31,144 nt of DNA from an uncultured Collinsella sp. (GCA_902496335.1 CABVAO010000020.1:1-31144), one strand, 5' to 3'. Shown: positions 16,574 to 24,892, counted from the first letter of the stretch. Numbers and translations are program-made. The notes: a model not told the origin generated them from the letters alone.

Positions 16574-17311
16574 CTAAACGTTTGCTCGGTTGGTGAAGAT
16601 GCCCTTTTTGGAAGTCCCCTGATCGTCGGAGCCCTTCTTAACCTTCTTACCGTCCTTGGTGTAGTAGGAGTAGTAGTACTCGCTGGTCTCGGTCTCGCAG
16701 TAGTTCATGACGGTACCGATGAGCTTGACCTTCTCGGACTTCTTAAGCTGGCCGATAGCGTTGAGCGCCTCCTCGCGCTTGGTAAAGTCCTCGCGCACCA
16801 CGAACAGCGTACCGTCGGTCAGGCTGGCAATCTCGGCAGCATCGATGAAGGTGCCGACCGGGGGAGCATCAAAGATGACGTACTGGAACTTGGCGGACAG
16901 TGCCTTTACCAACTTGGCAAAGCGGTGAGAGACGATGATATCGGCAGGATTGGGAATATGTGGCTCGGCATCGAGGAAGTAGAAGTTCTTCTGACCCGTC
17001 TCGACAATTGCCTGGTCAATGGAGATCTGCTCGGAAAGGACCGCATAGAGTCCGCCGCGCGAACGAACGCCGAGCATATCGGAAAGGGACCTGCGGCGCA
17101 TATCGGCCTCGACCAGGAGCACGGACTTGCCGCTCGTGGCGATAGCCTGGGCAAGGTTGATGGAAACCGTAGACTTGCCCTCGTTGGGAATCGAGGACGT
17201 GACGGTAATGGTGCGAATGGGGTCGTCCACGCTCGCAAAGCGGATGTTGGCCAGAAGGGTCTTGGCGGCATTCTGTACAACGAGCTTATCGGTGTTCTTT
17301 GCCTTAGCCAT
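16574..17311 (-). CDS. cpsD: Tyrosine-protein kinase (CpsD/BY-kinase)
   Basis: A cytoplasmic bacterial tyrosine kinase that autophosphorylates its C-terminal tyrosines when activated by the CpsC membrane partner. It has Walker A SSIPNEGKST (39-48), Walker A' VLLVEADMRRR (64-74), Walker B VIFDAPP (145-151) and the tyrosine cluster EYYYSYY (211-217). A basic tail (KDGKKVKKG) follows. Splitting into a separate membrane modulator and kinase is the usual Gram-positive form. The ribosome site AAAGGTGG lies inside the end of cpsC, eight bases before the ATG, with two bases between the genes, so expression is tightly linked. Confidence 0.93.
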   Translation of the reverse strand: MAKAKNTDKLVVQNAAKTLLANIRFASVDDPIRTITVTSSIPNEGKSTVSINLAQAIATSGKSVLLVEADMRRRSLSDMLGVRSRGGLYAVLSEQISIDQAIVETGQKNFYFLDAEPHIPNPADIIVSHRFAKLVKALSAKFQYVIFDAPPVGTFIDAAEIASLTDGTLFVVREDFTKREEALNAIGQLKKSEKVKLIGTVMNYCETETSEYYYSYYTKDGKKVKKGSDDQGTSKKGIFTNRANV

Positions 17312-17313
17312 GC

Positions 17314-17970
17314 CTATTTACCACCTTTCATAGCCGGAATTCGGCCAACAACGGGAATGCCCAGGAGCTCTTCCGCCTCTTCGGCACCGCGGATGCGGGT
17401 ATTGAGCATGTCTGCCAAAACGACATAGGCGACTGCGATAAAGATACCGGCGAGGAACGCGACGGCAATATACAGCGTGCGCTTGGGGCCGCTGGGGGCT
17501 TCGGGGGTCTTAGCCTCGTCGATAACGTTGATGCTCTGGGCAGCGCCGACGTTCTGAGCGACCGTACTCACCGAGCTAGCTATGGCCTTTGCGACCTCAG
17601 CCGTCTCCTTGGCATCGGTGCCGGTAACCGAAAGCGTAATGACACGCGTGGTGGTCTCGGAGGAAACAGACACCTTGTAGTCATCCAGATCGGTGAGGCC
17701 CAGTTCCTTGGCGGCGCCGCTCTTAACGCTATCGCTATCCAGCAGCGTGGCAATATCGTTGGAAAGCATCTGGCTCGCCGAGAGATCGTTGTAGCTCATC
17801 TGACCGCTATCGTCGGTCTTAGCGAGAATGTACATGCTCGTCGTCGCGGTGTAGGTGTTGTCCATCGCAACGAAGGACACGATGCCCATGGCGATCGCGC
17901 AGACCACCGGAAGGGCGATGACCAGCTGAAGGTGCTTTTTGAGCAGCTGGAACAGTTCGAGAAGGGTCAT
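17314..17970 (-). CDS. cpsC: Wzz/CpsC-type polysaccharide chain-length and kinase-activating protein
   Basis: A membrane protein of 218 residues with two helices (about 15-35 and 165-187) flanking an extracytoplasmic Wzz-like domain. A proline-containing stretch (AKTPEAPSGPKR) precedes the second helix, as usual in this family. The short cytoplasmic tail (GIPVVGRIPAMKGGK) would contact and activate the kinase encoded next. It opens the three-gene set. ATG 17970 has AAAGG eight bases upstream. No glycosyltransferase, flippase or polymerase gene lies in the window, so the polysaccharide controlled is unknown. Confidence 0.88.
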   Translation of the reverse strand: MTLLELFQLLKKHLQLVIALPVVCAIAMGIVSFVAMDNTYTATTSMYILAKTDDSGQMSYNDLSASQMLSNDIATLLDSDSVKSGAAKELGLTDLDDYKVSVSSETTTRVITLSVTGTDAKETAEVAKAIASSVSTVAQNVGAAQSINVIDEAKTPEAPSGPKRTLYIAVAFLAGIFIAVAYVVLADMLNTRIRGAEEAEELLGIPVVGRIPAMKGGK

Positions 17971-18017
17971 GCAGCTTGCCTTTCATTTCCCCAGTTCGGA
18001 TTGACAAAACTGTCTGT

Positions 18018-18046
18018 ATGTTATCGCATCTTTTTACCGAGACCAA
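18018..18046 (-). promoter_or_regulatory. Possible promoter of the cps triad
   Basis: On the minus strand TTGGTC (18041-18046) and TAACAT (18018-18023) are 17 bases apart, about 48 bases before the cpsC start. Both hexamers are partial matches. Nothing else coding is seen in 17971-18165. Confidence 0.3.
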
Positions 18047-18111
18047 ACTCTATACATAAGAAACAGGCTCTCCTGTAAAAATGTCGGAAGCAATCGTAAA
18101 ATTGCACAACA

Positions 18112-18140
18112 ACGCCGCACCCGAAAGTCAAATGCGGCGT
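18112..18140 (-). terminator. Probable terminator after the phoR-like gene
   Basis: ACGCCGCA (18112-18119) pairs perfectly with TGCGGCGT (18133-18140) around 13 bases. The minus strand continues TTGTTGTG and then AATTTTAC, an imperfect T-rich tail. It lies 25 bases after the kinase stop. Confidence 0.5.
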
Positions 18141-18165
18141 CTGCATCAATATCTATGTTGTATCG

Positions 18166-19590
18166 CTATGCGAATGGCTCGTCCTGCTGTATGGGAAACG
18201 TCACCGTAATTGTGGTTCCCACGCCCAACTCGCTCGACAAATCGAGCGTGGCGTGATGATACAGAGCCGCATGCTTGACAATGGCAAGCCCCAGGCCGGT
18301 TCCGCCGCGTGCTTTGGATCTACTCTTGTCCACGCGATAGAACCGCTCAAATACCTTGCCCTGTTCTTCAGGCGCGATACCGATTCCCGTGTCGGCGACC
18401 GCAAGGAACGGATGGCCTTCGTCGTTGGTGCCGCACTGCAGCGTAACCGTACCGCCGGGTCGATTGTAGCGGATGGCGTTGCTTGCCAAATTATAGATGA
18501 GCTCGTCGATCAAGCGCGACACGCCTTCGATGACCACAGGCTTGGTCTCATGACTTATCGTCACATTCGCCTGACGGGCGACCTGTTCAAGACGCTGCTC
18601 AACCGCGTAGATGGCACGCGAGAGCTCAATAGGCTCCGTGGACCCAATGGGCACCGCCTCGCCCTCAGTTGCACGCTCGGCCTCGTCCAAGTTAGACAGC
18701 GTAAGGATGTCGTTGACAAGCGCCGCCAAACGGCCCGCCTCACGATAGATGCGACCGCCAAAGTTGCGCAGGTCGTCCTCGCCCTCGACCATACCGTTTG
18801 CGATGAGCTCGGCATAGCCCGAAATCGCCGTAAGCGGCGTCTTGAGCTCATGGGTGATATTCGCCGTGAACTCGCGGCGCATACGGTCGTTGTCCGCCAG
18901 CACCGCCATTTGGCGCTTGAGCTCCTGGCGCTGCGACTCGATACGCTCAAGCATGGGAACCATCTCGGCATAGGCGTGCTCATAGCTACGGCGTGGGTGG
19001 TCCAAATCCACCTCTTGCAACGGCGCGATGATGGCACGGGACTCGCGGCGCGCCATAAAAAACGAGAGTACCGCACCCGCTGCTGCGATAAGCAGCATCG
19101 GCGCCACCATCGACAGCAAAATCGCCGCAACGCCAGGCTGGGCCTGCGCCAAGCGGACAACCTGGCCGTTATCAAGGGCGACGGCGCGATACAGCATAAT
19201 CTCGTCGAGCGTAGAGCTTGCGCGCTCCGCGGAACCCAAACCACTCTCAAAGGCCTCGATGACCTCGGGGCGATCGCCATGGTTGGGCAGTGTGGAAGGC
19301 GACGCCTCGTTGTCGTAGGCAACCGATCCATCCTTGTTAATCAGCGTGATGCGCAAGTCCTCGCGATCGAGACTACGCAAGAACGGGATGGGCTCCTGCT
19401 GTTCGTCGAGAGCGGCAGCAATGAGCTCGGTTTCCTGCGCCAGATTGGCACTCGTGGCATCCGCCAAGGTGTTTTGCACAAAGAACGCACCCAGCACCGT
19501 AAACGCCACGATAACCGCCATGGCGCAGACAAAGATCGTCACAAAAACGCGGTGCGACAGCGTATGTTTTCCCTGGGGGGCGAAGACCAC
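18166..19590 (-). CDS. phoR: Sensor histidine kinase, PhoR-type
   Basis: A membrane sensor kinase of 474 residues. Helix one (about 14-38) and helix two (155-178) enclose an extracytoplasmic region of about 115 residues. The H-box FTANITHELKTPL has its phospho-accepting His near 247. The N-box NLASNAIRYN, G1 VADTGIGI, F-box ERFYRVD and G2 GGTGLGLAIVKH follow. The start is GTG 19590, served by GGAGGAG that overlaps the end of the regulator gene three bases away. With a PhoB-type regulator and pstB directly upstream, a phosphate-starvation role is likely. That role is inferred from context, since the sensor region is not distinctive. Confidence 0.85.
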   Translation of the reverse strand: MVFAPQGKHTLSHRVFVTIFVCAMAVIVAFTVLGAFFVQNTLADATSANLAQETELIAAALDEQQEPIPFLRSLDREDLRITLINKDGSVAYDNEASPSTLPNHGDRPEVIEAFESGLGSAERASSTLDEIMLYRAVALDNGQVVRLAQAQPGVAAILLSMVAPMLLIAAAGAVLSFFMARRESRAIIAPLQEVDLDHPRRSYEHAYAEMVPMLERIESQRQELKRQMAVLADNDRMRREFTANITHELKTPLTAISGYAELIANGMVEGEDDLRNFGGRIYREAGRLAALVNDILTLSNLDEAERATEGEAVPIGSTEPIELSRAIYAVEQRLEQVARQANVTISHETKPVVIEGVSRLIDELIYNLASNAIRYNRPGGTVTLQCGTNDEGHPFLAVADTGIGIAPEEQGKVFERFYRVDKSRSKARGGTGLGLAIVKHAALYHHATLDLSSELGVGTTITVTFPIQQDEPFA

Positions 19591-19593
19591 GGG

Positions 19594-20322
19594 TTACTCC
19601 TCCGATGCGGTGGCCGCGGTGTCGTCACCTTCGGCACCATCACCGGCAGAAGGCTCGGCCAAGCGGTAGCCCACGCCGCGCACGGTCTCGATGGCGCTGG
19701 CATGCTCGCCCAGTTTTTGGCGAAGCGTCTGCACGTGCACGTCAACGGTGCGCGAACCGCCGTCGAAGTCCCAGCCCCACACGCTCTGCAGCAACGACTC
19801 GCGGGTAAAAACCACGCCGGGCTTGTGCATGAGGTACTCGAGCAGGTCGAACTCGCGCAGGGTGAGCTTAAGCGGCTCGCCGGCAACGGTCACCTCGCGA
19901 TGGCTGGGCGAGAGCACGATGTCGCCCACGCTGAGCACATCGCTCGCCTGCTTGACCATGCCGCCGCGACGCAGCAGTGCGCGGCAGCGGCTCGCAAGCT
20001 CCATGAGCGAAAACGGCTTAGTCAGGTAATCGTCGGCACCGCCATCGAGCGCCATCACCTTGTCGAGCTCGGTATCCTTGGCGGTAAGCATCATGATGGG
20101 CACCGTCGCCGTCAGGCGATCGGCACGCAGTCGACGCATAATCGCCAAGCCATCGGTATCGGGCAGCATGATGTCGAGCAGGACGGCATCGGGTACCCGT
20201 CGCGCCACGGCAGCCTTAAACTCACCGTCGCACGAAAAGCCTTCGGCCTCAATCCCCTGCTTGCGCAGCGCATAGACCGTCAAATCCCTGATGTTGTCAT
20301 CGTCCTCGACGTAATAGATCAT
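19594..20322 (-). CDS. phoB: OmpR/PhoB-family response regulator
   Basis: A 242-residue DNA-binding regulator with an N-terminal receiver (acidic EDDD 6-9, phospho-accepting Asp50 in LLDIMLPD, Lys102 in TKPF) and a C-terminal winged helix (SRTVDVHVQTLRQKLG ... VRGVGYRL). A 20-residue acidic and alanine-rich tail follows, which is unusual. ATG 20322 is preferred because AAAGGGG lies six bases upstream. A second ATG at 20346 has no ribosome site. It is followed by its kinase and preceded by pstB, so it probably controls phosphate uptake. PhoP or RegX3 would be equivalent names. Confidence 0.85.
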   Translation of the reverse strand: MIYYVEDDDNIRDLTVYALRKQGIEAEGFSCDGEFKAAVARRVPDAVLLDIMLPDTDGLAIMRRLRADRLTATVPIMMLTAKDTELDKVMALDGGADDYLTKPFSLMELASRCRALLRRGGMVKQASDVLSVGDIVLSPSHREVTVAGEPLKLTLREFDLLEYLMHKPGVVFTRESLLQSVWGWDFDGGSRTVDVHVQTLRQKLGEHASAIETVRGVGYRLAEPSAGDGAEGDDTAATASEE

Positions 20323-20362
20323 GTTGAACCCCTTTGCGGCCGGCATGACCGCATCTTAACCC

Positions 20363-20376
20363 TAAAGGTACCTTTA
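20363..20376. promoter_or_regulatory. 14-bp perfect palindrome between pstB and phoB
   Basis: TAAAGGTACCTTTA reads the same on both strands and lies in the 64 bases between the pstB stop and the regulator start. It could be an operator or a small stem that adjusts the ratio of the two products. Confidence 0.3.
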
Positions 20377-20386
20377 CTAGATGGTA

Positions 20387-21262
20387 TCAGCCAAAACGTC
20401 CCGTCAAATAATCCGCCGTGCGCGGATCGGTCGGATTCTTGAAGAGTTGCGCGGTGGGCGCGTGCTCCACCAGCTCACCCAGCAAAAAGAATGCGACCGA
20501 ATCGGAGATACGCGCCGCCTGCTGCATATTGTGCGTAACGACCACGAGCGTGCAGGTCTCTTTGAGCTCGCAGGCCAGCTGCTCCACCACCAGCGTCGAC
20601 ACAGGGTCGAGTGCCGAGGTCGGCTCGTCCATCAGCAGAATGTCGGGCTGCACGGCAAGTGCGCGGGCGATGCACAGACGCTGCTGCTGGCCGCCCGAAA
20701 GACCCAGACCCGACTCTTTGAGCTTGTCCTTGACCTCATCCCATAGCGCAGCGCGACGAAGGGAGTCCTCGACCAGCTCATCCAGCGCAGCGCGATCGCG
20801 CACACCCATACCGCGCGGACCATACGCGACGTTGTCGTAGATGCTCATGGGAAACGGGTTGGGGCGCTGGAACACCATGCCCACGCGCTGGCGAAGGCGG
20901 CAGATGTCGTAGTCGCCCAGGATATCTTGACCATCGAGCGCAATCTTGCCCTCGATGCGGCAATCCTTGATGCCGTCGTTCATGCGGTTAAAGCAGCGCA
21001 GCAACGTGGACTTTCCGCAGCCCGAAGGCCCGATGAACGAGGTGATCTGCTTGTCGCGGATCTTGATATTCACGTCCTTGAGCGCATGGTGGTCGCCATA
21101 GAACAGGTCGAGGCCCTCGACATCGATACGCGTCGGCGAGGCGGCAAGATCCTCTGCCGTGGGGCGAGTCGCATCCCCAACCTCGCGCTCGCGCGCGGCC
21201 TCGGCCTGCGCTTTCATGAGTTCTTCAAGCTCCGTGGGCTCCACAGCCGCAGCAGCCGTCAT
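20387..21262 (-). CDS. pstB: Phosphate ABC transporter ATP-binding protein PstB
   Basis: The cytosolic ATPase of the high-affinity phosphate importer PstSCAB. Walker A GPSGCGKST (78-86), the PstB-typical FQRPNPFPMSIYDNV (131-145), signature LSGGQQQR (188-195), Walker B ILLMDEPT (208-215) and the switch histidine in VVVTHNM are present. The first 45 residues are an acidic, alanine-rich extension not needed for the fold (total 291 against about 250-260 usual). I chose ATG 21262, which has GGAGG eight bases upstream. The GTG at 21277 has none. No pstS, pstC, pstA or phoU lies in the window; the transporter's other parts must be encoded elsewhere. Confidence 0.94.
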   Translation of the reverse strand: MTAAAAVEPTELEELMKAQAEAAREREVGDATRPTAEDLAASPTRIDVEGLDLFYGDHHALKDVNIKIRDKQITSFIGPSGCGKSTLLRCFNRMNDGIKDCRIEGKIALDGQDILGDYDICRLRQRVGMVFQRPNPFPMSIYDNVAYGPRGMGVRDRAALDELVEDSLRRAALWDEVKDKLKESGLGLSGGQQQRLCIARALAVQPDILLMDEPTSALDPVSTLVVEQLACELKETCTLVVVTHNMQQAARISDSVAFFLLGELVEHAPTAQLFKNPTDPRTADYLTGRFG

Positions 21263-21317
21263 ACCGCATACCTCCACATCGATATCAATTCAGCAGTATC
21301 GATAGTAGGAATCGCGG

Positions 21318-21354
21318 CTCATATGCACGTGAGCGCATTGTCAAGTGTTTGTAA
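21318..21354 (-). promoter_or_regulatory. Possible pstB promoter with Pho-box-like repeats
   Basis: The minus strand has a perfect TTGACA (21339-21344) and TATGAG 15 bases on (21318-21323). TTACA lies 10 bases upstream of TTGACA, giving two TT-n-ACA-like words one helical turn apart, as in Gram-positive PhoP boxes. The similarity is loose. Confidence 0.35.
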
Positions 21355-21365
21355 GGGCACACTGG

Positions 21366-22604
21366 CTATGCGGCGGGCAGCTCGATGGTGAATATCGTGT
21401 GTTCGGGCGTCGATTCACATGCAACGGTACCGCCGTGCGCGCATACGATCTCCTTGGCGATGGCAAGCCCCAGTCCAGCGCCGCCGCGATTGGTCGCACG
21501 CGCCGCATCCAGGCGATAGAACTTCTCAAAGATCACCTTGAGCTTTGCCTCAGGGATGGGATCGCCCTGATTGATAAAGCGCACGCGCACGCCACCGCCG
21601 TCCCGGCGTCTGGCCTCGATCGTGATGGTCGAGCCCTCATAGCTATAGGCAATAGCGTTTTTCATGATGTTGTTGAACACGCGAGCCATTTTGTCGCCAT
21701 CCACGAGCACCGTCAGGTCCTCGCGAATATCAACTTGGACTTCCTTATGCTGCTCGTTGAGGATGGGATAGAACTCGTCAGCCACCTGAGCCAGCAGCAA
21801 CCCCAGATCAACATAGCCGCGCGTGAGCACGATATCGTGGAAGTCAAAGCGCGTGATATCGAAGAACTCTTCGATGAGCGCATCGAGCCGGTGCGCCTTG
21901 TCGAGAGCCACGCCCGTAAAGTGCGCACGTTGCTCAACCGGCAGCTCAGGAGCCTCTTGCAGCAGCGAAAGATAGCCCACTACGCTCGCAAGCGGGGTGC
22001 GTAGGTCATGTGCCAAGTACGTAACCAGATCGTCCTTGCGATGCGACTCGTCACGCAGAGCTTGCTGCACCTTGCGCTCACGGTCACGCACGCGGTTAAG
22101 GGCGCCCTCGGCCTCCAAGAAGTCGCCGTCGATGTTATCCCAGGTGTCGGGGTGATCGATCAGGCGATCTTGAATACGAGCGGCCAGCACACAATCGGCA
22201 TGCTGCTCGCCCTGCTCGTAGCCCTGGTAGTACAGGGCGCGGCCACACAAGAACAGCACGCACGCGGCAAGCGCCAGCACAAAGCCAAGCATGTTGAATA
22301 CAAAGCCGGCATCGAACAGCACCGGCCCTTCGATGCCGCCGAGCGCCATGGCGCCAATCGCCAACGTCATGGCCCACGCGGCGCCGCCAATCACCACGCA
22401 GCGGCACACGATCTCAAATCGATCGATCAGCAAAAAGCCGACAAGCAGCACCGCCAAGATTCCGACGATGTTGTCGATGCCAATCAGCAGCAGGCTCAGC
22501 AAAAAGAGCAGCACCGTTGCAAGCGCGCGGTTGTCGACGACCGACCTCACGTATTCAAAGAGCCGATCGGGCACCTCGAACGCTTGCCTATCGTCTTTTG
22601 TCAT
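21366..22604 (-). CDS. Sensor histidine kinase, VanS-like
   Basis: A 412-residue kinase whose first 120 residues hold about four closely spaced helices (27-60, 68-90, 98-121) with almost no extracytoplasmic loop. The H-box YLAHDLRTPLASVVGYLSLL (His199) and N-box NNIMKNAIAYS closely resemble VanS proteins. The G1 box is degenerate (INQGDPI) while G2 GGAGLGLAIAKE is intact. A linker with charged coiled-coil character (165-190) joins membrane and catalytic parts. It follows its regulator by 26 bases, with GAGGATC eight bases before the ATG. The membrane part differs from classical VanS, so the signal may not be a glycopeptide. No resistance genes lie nearby. Confidence 0.88.
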   Translation of the reverse strand: MTKDDRQAFEVPDRLFEYVRSVVDNRALATVLLFLLSLLLIGIDNIVGILAVLLVGFLLIDRFEIVCRCVVIGGAAWAMTLAIGAMALGGIEGPVLFDAGFVFNMLGFVLALAACVLFLCGRALYYQGYEQGEQHADCVLAARIQDRLIDHPDTWDNIDGDFLEAEGALNRVRDRERKVQQALRDESHRKDDLVTYLAHDLRTPLASVVGYLSLLQEAPELPVEQRAHFTGVALDKAHRLDALIEEFFDITRFDFHDIVLTRGYVDLGLLLAQVADEFYPILNEQHKEVQVDIREDLTVLVDGDKMARVFNNIMKNAIAYSYEGSTITIEARRRDGGGVRVRFINQGDPIPEAKLKVIFEKFYRLDAARATNRGGAGLGLAIAKEIVCAHGGTVACESTPEHTIFTIELPAA

Positions 22605-22630
22605 ATCAAGATCCTCGCAAGCGAAAAGCG

Positions 22631-23326
22631 TTATTCGATGATGTAGCCGACGCCCCAGACGTTTTTGATAAAGCGTGGCTTTTGTGCGTCGTCGCCGATC
22701 TTTTCACGCAAGTGGCGAATATGCACCATCACCGTATTGTTGGAGCCGGGCATAAAGTCCTCGTTCCACACCGCGCGGAACAGGTCCTCCACGGCCACCA
22801 CGCTGCCGCGATGCTCGACCAGATACAGCAAGATTGAATACTCGGTGGGCGTGAGGCGAACCGGCGAACCGTCCACTGTCACGGAACGAGCGTCGCGGTT
22901 GATCTCCAAGCCGTCGAGCTGAATGGTCGGCGACTCAGCCGCCTGTGCACGGCTACCGTAGCTGGTGTAGCGGCGAAGCTGAGCGTGCACGCGCGCGATG
23001 AGCTCCAGCGGACGGAACGGCTTAACCACGTAATCGTCCGCGCCAAGCGAAAGGCCCCCGATCTTGTCTTGCTGGGCATCGCGCGCCGTCAGCATGATCA
23101 CGGGATAGGTATGGCTGGAACGGATCGTACGCAGCAGCTCAAACCCATCGATATCGGGCAGCATGACATCAAGCAGCGCCAGATCGAACTCCTGCTCCAA
23201 AATCGCCTTGGCAGCATCGGCCCCGCTATAGGCAATCTGGACATCAAAGCCCTCTTTTGTAAGGTAGATGCCAACCAAGTCGGCGATGGCCTTCTCGTCA
23301 TCAACTACCAAAATGCGCTCGTTCAT
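22631..23326 (-). CDS. OmpR-family response regulator, VanR-like
   Basis: A 231-residue regulator. The receiver has Asp9-Asp10, phospho-accepting Asp53 in LLDVMLPD and Lys102 in VKPFRPLELIARV. The winged helix carries LTPTEYSILLYL and SNNTVMVHIRHLREKIGD, ending WGVGYIIE. The VKPFRPLELIARV and NNTV.VHIRHLREK stretches are typical of VanR. ATG 23326 has AGAGGAG five bases upstream. It is transcribed away from the D,D-carboxypeptidase gene, with a long inverted repeat between, which makes that gene its most likely target. Confidence 0.9.
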   Translation of the reverse strand: MNERILVVDDEKAIADLVGIYLTKEGFDVQIAYSGADAAKAILEQEFDLALLDVMLPDIDGFELLRTIRSSHTYPVIMLTARDAQQDKIGGLSLGADDYVVKPFRPLELIARVHAQLRRYTSYGSRAQAAESPTIQLDGLEINRDARSVTVDGSPVRLTPTEYSILLYLVEHRGSVVAVEDLFRAVWNEDFMPGSNNTVMVHIRHLREKIGDDAQKPRFIKNVWGVGYIIE

Positions 23327-23346
23327 GCGTGCTCCTCTCGCGCTCC

Positions 23347-23352
23347 ATTATG
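23347..23352 (-). promoter_or_regulatory. -10 element of the VanR/VanS-like operon
   Basis: The minus strand reads GGCATAATGG, giving CATAAT about 21 bases before the ATG, so the leader is only about 14 bases. No clear -35 is seen, which suits a promoter that needs an activator. Confidence 0.35.
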
Positions 23353-23385
23353 CCTGAGGCGACGCACGCCACACACAACAAGCGT

Positions 23386-23412
23386 GGGTGATTAAGTCGG
23401 CCTTAAGCACCC
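23386..23412. promoter_or_regulatory. 11-bp inverted repeat between divergent regulator and carboxypeptidase genes
   Basis: GGGTGATTAAG (23386-23396) and CTTAAGCACCC (23402-23412) are inverted copies with one mismatch and a 5-base spacer. The centres are 16 bases apart. Placed about 35 bases upstream of the regulator's -10 and 70 bases upstream of the carboxypeptidase's -10, it is a good candidate operator for both. A simple stem-loop is the alternative. Confidence 0.45.
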
Positions 23413-23478
23413 TTGTGCCCGTTCGGGTGCGGATGTGGGCCAAGCGCGCACGCGATGATCGCCGACGCCGGCAAACGA

Positions 23479-23484
23479 TATACT
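23479..23484 (+). promoter_or_regulatory. -10 element of the D,D-carboxypeptidase gene
   Basis: ACGATATACTCTAG contains TATACT about 40 bases before the chosen GTG start. No -35 match lies 17 bases upstream, which agrees with regulated expression. Confidence 0.4.
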
Positions 23485-23523
23485 CTAGTTTCAGAAGAGA
23501 CCATCCCGTCGAAAGCGAAATCT

Positions 23524-24864
23524 GTGAAGTCCCTCACCTCTTTTGCAAAGCGCTCAGCCCAGCTTGCCGCCGGCTTTGTCTGCGCTATCGCCCTTGCCGC
23601 TGGCGCGCCCACCGTCGCCGGCGCCCAAGTGCTCACGACCGACAATGTTTGCGGCAAAACCGCCGATGCGCGCGGCATCACGGCCGAAAACCTGCCCGAT
23701 ATCGATGCGACCAATGCCCTCGTCATGGGCAAAGACGGCACCGTCTACTATGGGCGCGGCGCCGATGAGCAGGTCAAGATTGCCTCGATCACCAAGGTCA
23801 TGACCGCAATCCTAACCGTCGAGAATTGCAAGATGGACGAGAAGGTCACGGTGAGCAACGCCGCAGCCACCGTGGGTAATTCGACCGCCGGCTTGCTCGA
23901 AGGCGACGAGCTTACCGTGGAGCAGGCACTGCGCGGCCTGATGATTCCCTCGGGCAACGACGCCGCCATCGTGCTCGCCGAATATGTGGGCAAGAAAATC
24001 GACCCTAAGACCAAAGACGCCGAGGCCACATTTGTGAAGGCCATGAACGAGCGTGCCAAGAAACTCGGCTGCACCGGTACGCTTTTTGAAAACCCGCATG
24101 GTCTGGACTTTGATGAGTGGGCTGGCGATATGCACTCAACCGCACACGACGTAGCGCTGATGATGCAGGAGGCCATGAAAAACGACACGATCCGCGAGGT
24201 CGTAGCGAGCGAGGATTCCTGGATCGAAGTCACGGGCGCCGACGGCACCGACCATTCGCATTCCATGGACACGCATAACTATTTGCTGGGCCAAGATGGC
24301 AACATCGGCGGCAAGACCGGCACCACCGACGACGCGGGCTATTGCTTTACGAGCGCCTACAACCGCGACGGCGACGAGATCTACACCGTCGTTTTGAACT
24401 CCACCACCACCGACCAGCGCTTTACCGATACCGCAACCCTTGCCAATTGGTACTACGGTCACAAGGTGACGGTCGCGATCGCCAACACGCAGGAAAAGAC
24501 CGCCAACGGCAACCCGCTTATGGCGCGCATTGGCCAAACCGACTGGACGGATAAGACGATCGATGCCACGCTCGCCGACCCCGCCGCACAGGCAACAGTG
24601 TTCTCACTCGCCGGCGAAGTGACCGAAAAGGTTAGCTACGATGACCTTTCGGGCACGGTGCATGTTGGCGATAAGGTGGGCAGCGTTACGCTTAAGCAGG
24701 ACGGCACCAAGATTGCCGTCATGGACCTGGTTGCCGACGAGGAAGGAACGGGGCCCAATCCCATCGAGTGGCTGCTCGTGAAGCTCGACCGCCTGGGCCG
24801 CCGCATCGACAACCGCCCGCTCACAGCTGAGAGCGAGACCGTAGCCAAGGCTCCTGAGGTGTAA
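23524..24864 (+). CDS. dacA: Serine-type D-alanyl-D-alanine carboxypeptidase (S11 family)
   Basis: An exported penicillin-binding protein that trims the terminal D-alanine from peptidoglycan stem peptides. A signal peptide (basic start, hydrophobic AAGFVCAIALAAGA, cut near AGA-QV at about 34) is followed by catalytic SITK (88-91), SGN (143-145) and KTG (264-266). A C-terminal beta domain follows and ends in an amphipathic WLLVKLDRLGRRI that could hold it to the membrane. I chose GTG 23524 because it starts the signal peptide and lies downstream of the -10. The frame is open back to TTG 23413, but those codons precede the likely transcript start. This is the only complete plus-strand gene in the window. 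Confidence 0.92.
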   Translation: MKSLTSFAKRSAQLAAGFVCAIALAAGAPTVAGAQVLTTDNVCGKTADARGITAENLPDIDATNALVMGKDGTVYYGRGADEQVKIASITKVMTAILTVENCKMDEKVTVSNAAATVGNSTAGLLEGDELTVEQALRGLMIPSGNDAAIVLAEYVGKKIDPKTKDAEATFVKAMNERAKKLGCTGTLFENPHGLDFDEWAGDMHSTAHDVALMMQEAMKNDTIREVVASEDSWIEVTGADGTDHSHSMDTHNYLLGQDGNIGGKTGTTDDAGYCFTSAYNRDGDEIYTVVLNSTTTDQRFTDTATLANWYYGHKVTVAIANTQEKTANGNPLMARIGQTDWTDKTIDATLADPAAQATVFSLAGEVTEKVSYDDLSGTVHVGDKVGSVTLKQDGTKIAVMDLVADEEGTGPNPIEWLLVKLDRLGRRIDNRPLTAESETVAKAPEV

Positions 24865-24892
24865 GCCGGAGCGATATCACATCGAACCAAAT

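Noticed and set aside
18253..20442. Long open frame on the plus strand opposite phoR and phoB (about 729 codons)
   Set aside because: It crosses two well-supported genes and their junction, as antisense shadows do, and shows no recognisable domain.
21366..23326. Glycopeptide resistance cluster
   Set aside because: Only a VanRS-like pair is present. No D-lactate dehydrogenase, D-Ala-D-Lac ligase or VanX-type gene accompanies it in the window.
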